Of a DNA stretch of 7,474 bases, positions 1 through 5,848 are shown piece after piece (position 1 is the stretch's first letter; each line of letters starts with the position of its first letter). Made by a program: the position numbers and the translations under genes. The stretch lies in the NCBI GenBank assembly GCA_002395865.1, contig DGVE01000035.1:1-7474 (forward strand), written 5' to 3'. This DNA is from Lachnospiraceae bacterium UBA4292. Lineage in GTDB: Bacteria > Bacillota > Clostridia > Lachnospirales > Lachnospiraceae. The notes beneath the pieces are model-generated. The model had not been told where the DNA came from, ran no database searches, and was given only the letters and a program-made list of their open reading frames with translations.

Positions 1-3000
1 CCGCCGCTCATACCTGCTGCGAAGTTCTTGCCTGTGGAGCCGAGTATCACCACACAGCCGCCCGTCATGTACTCGCAGCCGTGCTCACCGACGCCCTCGA
101 CACATGCCGTGGCTCCGGAGTTTCTTATGCAGAACCTCTCCCCGGCCACACCCGCGATGTATGCGCTGCCCGATGTCGCGCCGTACAGGGCAACATTTCC
201 GATGATTATGTTCTCCTTCGGATCGTACCCCGCTTCCTCCGGAGCGCTCACGATGAGCTTTCCTCCGGAAAGACCCTTGCCGAAATAGTCGTTCGAATCA
301 CCTGCAAGGCGAAGCGTGAGACCGTTAGGTATGAATGCGCCGAAGCTCTGTCCGCCGGAACCCGTGCAATTGATAGTAATGGTATCTTCAGCAAGCCCCT
401 CGGGGTGCTCCCTCGTGATCTGAGCTCCAAGCAGAGTTCCGAAGGTCCTGTCGACACTTCGCAGGTGCACCGAAAGCGATGCGCTCTTACCCGAAGATAT
501 CGCCTTCCTAATATCCTTTGACGCAAGCAGTATGCTCTCGTCCTTCGTCTTCTCGAGGCCGAAATCGTACTCGTCTCCGGGAGTGTGTACCATGGTGCCT
601 CCGTCCACACTGCAGAGTATCCTTGAAAGATCCAGACCGGTATCCTTTGCGCCCTTCTTTACCTTAAGCAGATCCGTCCTGCCGACCAGCTCATCCATCG
701 TCCTGACACCGAGTCTCGCCATGATCTGTCTGAGCTGTCTTGCGATGAATATCATGAAGTTCTCTACGTACTCGGGCTTTCCCGCGAATCTCTTTCTGAG
801 CTCGGGGTTCTGTGTGGCCACACCCATCGGACAGGTATCCGACTGGCAGGCTCTCATCATGACGCAGCCCATGGTGATGAGCGGAGCCGTTGCAAACCCG
901 AACTCCTCAGCGCCCAGTATCGCTGCCACAGCCACATCACGTCCACTCATAAGCTTTCCGTCGGTCTCGATAACCACTCTCTTTCTCAGGCCGTTGGCCA
1001 CGAGAGTCTGGTGCGTCTCGGCCAGACCGAGCTCCCACGGAAGACCCGCGTTATGTATCGATGACAGTGGCGCGGCACCTGTTCCTCCGTCATAGCCGGA
1101 GATCAGTATAACGCCGGCACCTGCCTTCGCTACACCTGCGGCGACGGTTCCTACGCCCGCCTCGGATACCAGCTTTACCGATATCCTCGCGTTCTTGTTA
1201 GCGCACTTCAGGTCGTAGATGAGCTGCGCGAGATCCTCTATCGAATAGATATCATGGTGCGGCGGCGGTGAGATAAGGCTCACACCGGGTGTCGAATGTC
1301 TGGTGCGCGCGATCCAAGGGTAAACTTTCTTGCCCGGCAGATGTCCGCCCTCACCGGGCTTGGCGCCCTGCGCCATCTTTATCTGTATCTCTCTTGCGCT
1401 TATCAAATATCTGCTGGTCACGCCGAAACGTCCGCTCGCCACCTGCTTGATGGCAGAGCTTCTGTCATTGTCCGTGCCTGCGGAGAGTATCCTCTCCTCG
1501 CTCTCGCCGCCCTCGCCGCTGTTTGATTTACCGTGAAGGTGGTTCATCGCTATGGCCAGAGTCTGGTGTGCCTCCTCGGAGATCGAGCCATAGGACATGG
1601 CGCCCGTCTTGAAGCGCTTTACTATCTCCTCCTCGCTTTCCACCTCACAGATATCCACTCCGCTGCCGGGGTAGTTGAATTCCAGAAGGCTTCGCAGGTA
1701 TCCCGTATCCTCAGCGTCGACCATCTGCGTGTACTGCACGAACTTGTCGAAATTGCCCTCCCTCGTCGCAGCCTGAAGCATGTGGATAGTCTGCGGATTG
1801 TAGCGGTGGTGCTCGCCGCCGCTGCGGCTCTTATGCCTTCCCATGGCGGTAAGTGAGTGGTCTGCGTAAAGTCCGAGCGGATCAAATGCCCTGCTGTGCT
1901 GTCTGTCGACCTCCCTTCCTATGTCGGCAAGAGTGATGCCGCCGACGCGGCTCACGGTTCCGGGGAAGAACTTGTTTATGACCTCGGGTGAGATACCGAT
2001 AGCCTCAAATATCTTGCTGCCCTGATAAGACTGTATCGTTGAGATACCCATTTTCGAAGCGATCTTCACGATGCCGAAGAGTATCGCCTTGTCATAGTCC
2101 TCTACAGCCGCGTAGTAATCCTTGTCGATAAGTTCCTCGTCCACGAGCCGGGCAATGGTCGCGTGCGCCAGATAGGGGTTCACGGCGCTGGCGCCGTAGC
2201 CGAGCAGAGTCGCGAAATGGTGTACCTCCCTCGGCTCGCCGCTCTCGAGTATGATGGACATGGCCGTGCACTTTCTGGTCTCGACCAGATGCGTGTGAAC
2301 GGCTGCGACAGCAAGCAGTGAGGGGATGGCCACATGGTTCTCATCCACTCCTCTGTCGGAGAGAATGAGTATGCTTGCGCCCTCCCTGTAGGCTCTGTCG
2401 ACCTCCACATAGAGGCTGTTCATCACCCTGTCCATGGGTGTGCTCTTATAGAAAAGTGTAGATACTCTTCTTACCTTGAAGCCCTCGCTGTGAAGACTCT
2501 CTATCTTCATGAGGTCTAAGTCTGTGAGTATCGGGTTATTTATGCGCAGTACCCTGCAGTTTTCGGGCTTCTCCTCGAGGAGATTTCCGTTCTTGCCCAC
2601 ATATACGGTCCTGGATGTGACTATTTCCTCGCGCTGAGCGTCTATGGGCGGGTTTGTGACCTGCGCGAACATCTGCTTGAAGTAGTAGAACAGCGGCTGA
2701 TACTGCTCTGAGAGCGCGGCAATGGGTGTGTCCACGCCCATGGAGCCTATCGTCTCAGTACCGTTAAGTGCCATGTTCAGTATGCTGTCGTGGTAGTTCT
2801 CCCATGTGTATCCGAAGGCCTTCTGAAGCTGCTCCCTGTACTCTCCCGTGATCGCTGGAACCTTTTTGTTCGGTATCTTTATATTTGCGAGCTGGATGAG
2901 GTTCGAATCGAGCCACTCGCCGTAAGGCTTGCCGAGGGCATACTTCTCCTTTATCTCCTCGTCCTGTATTATCCTCTTCTGCTTCGTGTCCACCACCAGA

Positions 3001-4223
3001 AGCTTGCCGGGGTGGAGTCTCTCCTTCTTCAGAATGTGCTTCTCATCAAGCTCAAGCGCTCCGACCTCTGATGAAAGGATAAGTCTCCCGTCGTCCATCA
3101 CATAGTATCTGGAGGGGCGAAGACCGTTGCGGTCGAGTATGGCACCCATCACATCGCCATCGGAGAAAAGTATGGAAGCCGGGCCGTCCCAAGGCTCCAT
3201 CATCGTCGCGTAGTACTGGTAGAAATCCCTCTCCTCCTGCGTGAGCGTGTCGTTGTGATCCCAGGGCTCGGGAAGCATGATCGTCATTGCCAGAGGCATA
3301 TCCATGCCGCTCATCACCAGAAACTCGAGCGTGTTGTCGAGCATGGCAGAATCTGAGCCGCTCTGTGATACCACGGGGAGTATCTTCGCGATATCCTCCT
3401 CGGAAAACTGCAACGTGTGCATGGTCTCCTCGCGGGCGAGCATCTTGTCCGCATTGCCCTTGATGGTGTTTATCTCGCCGTTGTGTACTATGAAGCGGTT
3501 CGGGTGAGCCCTGTTCCAGCTGGGCATGGTGTTCGTGGAAAAGCGCGAATGCACCATGGCTACAGCCGACTCGTAGTCCTCATCCTGAAGGTCGGTGAAG
3601 AATGTGCGAAGCTGTCCGACCAGAAACATTCCCTTATACACGATAGTCCTGCATGAAAGGGACGGCACATAGGTATTGGCGCTGCTTCGCTCAAACTCAC
3701 GTCTGATAATGTAGAGCTTTCTGTCAAAATCCAGATCCGTGGCCGCATCCGAAGGTCTCTCGATGAATGCCTGATATATGTTCGGCATGCACTCCCTGGC
3801 CTTTGAGCCCAGCACATCGGGAGCGGTGTCCACCTTTCTCCAAGCTATGAGTTTAAGTCCCGCCTTTCTGACGATTATCTCGAACATGGATCTGGCCTGC
3901 CTCATGTCCAGCTCGCCCTGCGGGAAGAAGAACATACCGACGCCGTAGCCTCTGTATCCGGGCAGTGTGACGCCCTGCTCCTTCATCTTCTTCACGAAAA
4001 ATCTGTGCGGCACCTGTGTGAGTATGCCGACACCGTCACCTGTCTTTCCCTCGGCGTCCTTACCTGCCCTGTGTTCCAGATTCTCCACGATGGAGAGCGC
4101 ATCCGCAACTATCCCGTGTCCGGGCCTTCCCTCTATATCGATAATGGCACCTATTCCGCAGTTGTCATGCTCCAGTTCGGGGCAGTAAAGTCCGTGCTGC
4201 GCTATATTCTCAAAGCTCTCCAT
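1..4223 (-). CDS. gltB: Glutamate synthase (GOGAT) large subunit, 3' end cut by window edge
   Basis: Cytoplasmic enzyme that takes amide nitrogen from glutamine and transfers it to 2-oxoglutarate, giving two glutamates. I read the frame by hand: 1407 codons without a stop, then two bases at the window edge. Family members are about 1500 residues, so roughly 100 C-terminal residues lie outside. The N-terminal class II glutamine amidotransferase domain (about 22–430) has EHDNCGIG with nucleophile Cys22 after a 21-residue propeptide, KTGDGVG, and HNGEINTIKGN near 240. The FMN barrel starts near 860 (GAMSYGSISEEAH, Met876; then SNSGEGGE) and contains GYDGGTGAAP near 1042. Cys1120, Cys1126 and Cys1131 (CX5CX4C, then PMGVATQ) fit the [3Fe-4S] ligands. 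The Gly-rich beta-helix domain runs from about 1245 to the edge. Start: ATG at 4223, 8 nt after AGGAGG. A small subunit (gltD) may follow but is not visible. A ferredoxin-dependent form cannot be excluded without the full sequence. The gene has its own promoter and attenuator-like leader. [Confidence was not stated in the original answer; 0.5 is a placeholder.]. Confidence 0.5.
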   Translation of the reverse strand, partial: MESFENIAQHGLYCPELEHDNCGIGAIIDIEGRPGHGIVADALSIVENLEHRAGKDAEGKTGDGVGILTQVPHRFFVKKMKEQGVTLPGYRGYGVGMFFFPQGELDMRQARSMFEIIVRKAGLKLIAWRKVDTAPDVLGSKARECMPNIYQAFIERPSDAATDLDFDRKLYIIRREFERSSANTYVPSLSCRTIVYKGMFLVGQLRTFFTDLQDEDYESAVAMVHSRFSTNTMPSWNRAHPNRFIVHNGEINTIKGNADKMLAREETMHTLQFSEEDIAKILPVVSQSGSDSAMLDNTLEFLVMSGMDMPLAMTIMLPEPWDHNDTLTQEERDFYQYYATMMEPWDGPASILFSDGDVMGAILDRNGLRPSRYYVMDDGRLILSSEVGALELDEKHILKKERLHPGKLLVVDTKQKRIIQDEEIKEKYALGKPYGEWLDSNLIQLANIKIPNKKVPAITGEYREQLQKAFGYTWENYHDSILNMALNGTETIGSMGVDTPIAALSEQYQPLFYYFKQMFAQVTNPPIDAQREEIVTSRTVYVGKNGNLLEEKPENCRVLRINNPILTDLDLMKIESLHSEGFKVRRVSTLFYKSTPMDRVMNSLYVEVDRAYREGASILILSDRGVDENHVAIPSLLAVAAVHTHLVETRKCTAMSIILESGEPREVHHFATLLGYGASAVNPYLAHATIARLVDEELIDKDYYAAVEDYDKAILFGIVKIASKMGISTIQSYQGSKIFEAIGISPEVINKFFPGTVSRVGGITLADIGREVDRQHSRAFDPLGLYADHSLTAMGRHKSRSGGEHHRYNPQTIHMLQAATREGNFDKFVQYTQMVDAEDTGYLRSLLEFNYPGSGVDICEVESEEEIVKRFKTGAMSYGSISEEAHQTLAIAMNHLHGKSNSGEGGESEERILSAGTDNDRSSAIKQVASGRFGVTSRYLISAREIQIKMAQGAKPGEGGHLPGKKVYPWIARTRHSTPGVSLISPPPHHDIYSIEDLAQLIYDLKCANKNARISVKLVSEAGVGTVAAGVAKAGAGVILISGYDGGTGAAPLSSIHNAGLPWELGLAETHQTLVANGLRKRVVIETDGKLMSGRDVAVAAILGAEEFGFATAPLITMGCVMMRACQSDTCPMGVATQNPELRKRFAGKPEYVENFMIFIARQLRQIMARLGVRTMDELVGRTDLLKVKKGAKDTGLDLSRILCSVDGGTMVHTPGDEYDFGLEKTKDESILLASKDIRKAISSGKSASLSVHLRSVDRTFGTLLGAQITREHPEGLAEDTITINCTGSGGQSFGAFIPNGLTLRLAGDSNDYFGKGLSGGKLIVSAPEEAGYDPKENIIIGNVALYGATSGSAYIAGVAGERFCIRNSGATACVEGVGEHGCEYMTGGCVVILGSTGKNFAAGMSG

Positions 4224-4231
4224 CTTCCATT

Positions 4232-4237
4232 CCTCCT
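4232..4237 (-). promoter_or_regulatory. gltB ribosome binding site
   Basis: Perfect AGGAGG on the minus strand, 8 nt before the ATG at 4223. It decides the start: the nearer ATG at 4230 is only 1 nt from the AGGAGG and opens a six-codon frame that ends in TGA at 4210. The site lies only 6 nt beyond the T-rich tail of the leader terminator. Confidence 0.85.
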
Positions 4238-4243
4238 GCTTTC

Positions 4244-4282
4244 AAAAGAAAAAGGCGCCTCAGGTGTTATACCCGAAGCGCC
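4244..4282 (-). terminator. Intrinsic terminator in the gltB leader (attenuator)
   Basis: On the minus strand, 4282–4271 (GGCGCTTCGGGT) pairs with 4265–4254 (ACCTGAGGCGCC). The stem has 12 continuous base pairs, two of them G·U, with a five-base loop (ATAAC). TTTTTCTTTT follows at once (4253–4244). This is a textbook rho-independent terminator. It would end purF transcripts. Because a strong promoter lies between purF and this hairpin, it would also stop gltB transcription about 80 nt after initiation unless antitermination occurs. Its 5' arm (4282–4275) is shared with the second hexaloop hairpin, so the two folds exclude each other. Confidence 0.9.
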
Positions 4283-4316
4283 ATTGCCTCTCAAAATATG
4301 AATATACTGTCTCCAT
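4275..4316 (-). promoter_or_regulatory. Candidate ANTAR-binding tandem hexaloop RNA element (antiterminator)
   Basis: Two adjacent small hairpins in the gltB leader RNA. P2 is clear: GAGGC (4290–4286), six-base loop AATGGC (4285–4280), GCTTC (4279–4275), five pairs including one G·U. P1 is weaker: ATGGAG (4316–4311), loop ACAGTA (4310–4305), then T-A-TTCAT (4304–4298) with A4303 bulged and a closing G·U pair. Both loops have A at position 1 and G at position 4, the two loop bases known to be conserved in RNA targets of ANTAR-domain antiterminators (EutV, NasR type). A 7-nt linker separates the hairpins. P2 uses 4282–4275, which is also the terminator 5' arm; this is the expected ANTAR switch layout. 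A competing P1 fold (TGTT[GATGGA]GACA) exists and lacks A at loop position 1. No ANTAR protein is encoded in the window, so the regulator is inferred. Confidence 0.65.
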
Positions 4317-4330
4317 CAACATTTTCATGA

Positions 4331-4359
4331 ATTATAAACTTAAAAATCTTCCGTGTCAA
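4331..4359 (-). promoter_or_regulatory. Consensus sigma-A promoter of gltB
   Basis: On the minus strand, TTGACA (4359–4354), a 17-nt AT-rich spacer, then TATAAT (4336–4331). Both hexamers match the housekeeping consensus exactly. The -35 box starts 10 nt after the purF stop codon. The expected transcription start is near 4324, giving a leader of about 100 nt before the gltB ATG. A perfect promoter followed by a strong terminator implies that control acts mainly after initiation. Confidence 0.88.
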
Positions 4360-4369
4360 GACTTTTTCG

Positions 4370-5752
4370 TCAAACAGGGTAATTATTGTCGAAGCAGGCA
4401 CTGCAGATGCTCCTGCCGCCCGCCATGGTGCGAAGATCCTCCAACCTCAGGTACGCGAGACTGTCCGCGCCTATGCTCCTTCTTACCTCCTCGGTCGAGT
4501 GGCCGGAGGCTATAAGCTGTCCCGAAGAGGGCACATCTGTGCCATAATAGCACGGGTATAGAAAAGGCGGCGAGCTGATGCGCACATGCACGGCCCTCGC
4601 GCCTGCTTCGCGCAGCATCTCTATTATCTGCCTCATGGTATTTCCGCGGACGATCGAATCGTCTATGAGCACTATATCCCTGCCCTGCACCGCGGAGGGG
4701 AGCACGGAAAGCTTCATGTGGACCGCCGCCCTCCTCTGCTCATCGGTGGGCTTTATAAAGCTTCTGCCTATGTAGCCGTTCTTGTGGAAAGCAGTCACCA
4801 GAGGTATACCGGAGGCCTTTGAAAAGCCCTCCGCGGCGGCCAGGCCCGAGTCGGGCACACCGCATACTATATCCGCTTTCACCGCATCAGCTGCGTATAG
4901 CGCCTCTCCTGCCTTCACTCTCGCGCCCCTGACCTCCACGCCGTCGATCACCGAATCCTCCCGCGCGAAGTAGATGTACTCAAATACGCAGTGCGCAGGG
5001 GTCTGTCCGCACATGCTCCTGTCGCTTATCACGCCCTCCTCTGTGACCGTTATTATCTCACCGGCCTCCACGTCCCTTATCACCTGCGCCCCGATGCTTT
5101 TAAGCGCCGCGCTCTCCGACGCAAATATCACAGCGTCGGAGCGTTTACCCATTATAAGAGGCTTGAGTCCACTCGGGTCGCGCACGGCTATCATCTTCCT
5201 CGGGCTCATGACTATAAGAGCGTAGCCGCCCTTAAATCTTCCAGCAGCATTCTTCACCGCAACCTCTATGGACGGCGTCTTCACCCTCTCGCTTATGATC
5301 TCATAGGCCAGAACCTCCGTATCGGATGTGGTGTAGTGCGCCTGACCGCGTCCCATCTGCTGTTCCTTCAGCTCCTGCGCGTTCATGATATTGCCGTTAT
5401 GAACTACAGCCAGCGTGCCCTTTATGTAGTTCATGGCGATTGGCTGCGCGTTCTCGGGAACGCTTCCTCCCGTCGTCGAATAGCGCACATGGCCGACACC
5501 TATATTTCCGTGCAGCCTGCCGAGGGTCTCTGCCGAAAATACTTCGCTCACAAGACCCATATCCTTCTTCGTGCAGATATTGCCCTTCGGACCCGATGTG
5601 TCGCACACCGACATTCCCGCGGACTCCTGCCCCCTGTGCTGAAGAGCCGTGAGGCCGTAATAGATGTCGTGCGCCACATCGCACCCCTCCGGCGCGTATA
5701 TACCGAACACACCGCACTCCTCGTGAAGCTTGTCACTGCCGTAAACCGTCAT
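4370..5752 (-). CDS. purF: Amidophosphoribosyltransferase (glutamine PRPP amidotransferase)
   Basis: Catalyses the first committed step of purine synthesis in the cytoplasm: glutamine plus PRPP gives 5-phosphoribosylamine. From the chosen start it is 460 residues, close to the Bacillus-type enzyme. The N-terminal glutamine-hydrolysing domain shows EECGVFGI with nucleophile Cys13 after a 12-residue propeptide, LQHRGQESAG, VGHVRYSTTG, VVHNGNI and TSDTEVL. The phosphoribosyltransferase domain carries the PRPP loop VLIDDSIVRGNT (361–372). Cys255 (HCVFEYIYF), Cys401 (PCYYGTD), Cys450 and Cys453 (CSAC near the C-terminus) match the four [4Fe-4S] ligands of the oxygen-sensitive Bacillus-type enzyme. 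Start: ATG at 5761 is only 2 nt from GGAGG, so I prefer the in-frame ATG at 5752 (11 nt); TTG at 5755 (8 nt) is also possible. It lies 96 nt after amt–PII and is probably co-transcribed with it, since no terminator is seen between them. It ends with TGA just before the gltB promoter. Confidence 0.96.
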   Translation of the reverse strand: MTVYGSDKLHEECGVFGIYAPEGCDVAHDIYYGLTALQHRGQESAGMSVCDTSGPKGNICTKKDMGLVSEVFSAETLGRLHGNIGVGHVRYSTTGGSVPENAQPIAMNYIKGTLAVVHNGNIMNAQELKEQQMGRGQAHYTTSDTEVLAYEIISERVKTPSIEVAVKNAAGRFKGGYALIVMSPRKMIAVRDPSGLKPLIMGKRSDAVIFASESAALKSIGAQVIRDVEAGEIITVTEEGVISDRSMCGQTPAHCVFEYIYFAREDSVIDGVEVRGARVKAGEALYAADAVKADIVCGVPDSGLAAAEGFSKASGIPLVTAFHKNGYIGRSFIKPTDEQRRAAVHMKLSVLPSAVQGRDIVLIDDSIVRGNTMRQIIEMLREAGARAVHVRISSPPFLYPCYYGTDVPSSGQLIASGHSTEEVRRSIGADSLAYLRLEDLRTMAGGRSICSACFDNNYPV

Positions 5753-5763
5753 CAAGATCATTA

Positions 5764-5768
5764 CCTCC
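5764..5768 (-). promoter_or_regulatory. purF ribosome binding site
   Basis: GGAGG on the minus strand. It is 2 nt from the first in-frame ATG (5761), 8 nt from TTG (5755) and 11 nt from the next ATG (5752). The 2-nt gap is too short for normal initiation, so this site favours one of the later starts. Confidence 0.7.
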
Positions 5769-5790
5769 GTATCAACTCCATAACCGCGGA

Positions 5791-5820
5791 GAAAGCAGCG
5801 CCCGAAGGCCCTGCCCTTTC
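5791..5820 (-). other. UUCG-capped hairpin between amt–PII and purF
   Basis: The 30 nt from 5820 to 5791 can fold as GAAA–GG bulge–GCAG–G·G mismatch–GCC[TTCG]GGC–CTGC–TTTC. It has the stable C(UUCG)G tetraloop. No run of T follows, so it is not a standard terminator. It could affect RNA stability or processing, or translation of purF. Its function is not known. Confidence 0.45.
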
Positions 5821-5848
5821 CGTTTATTCATTTTTATATTATTTATCG

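Noticed and set aside
28..1095. Plus-strand open frames opposite the gltB C-terminal half
   Set aside because: The minus-strand gltB frame is continuous here with the FMN, Fe–S and glycine-rich motifs in place; these frames are shadows.
4224..4330. T-box, glutamine riboswitch or other small-molecule riboswitch in the gltB leader
   Set aside because: No T-box consensus is seen, and I found no match to glutamine riboswitch cores that I can recall. The leader is only about 100 nt and is well explained by hexaloop hairpins plus a terminator.
5753..5848. Purine riboswitch or strong promoter before purF
   Set aside because: No purine riboswitch core or three-way junction is apparent. The AT-rich stretch near 5825–5848 has loose -10-like strings but no convincing -35 partner.
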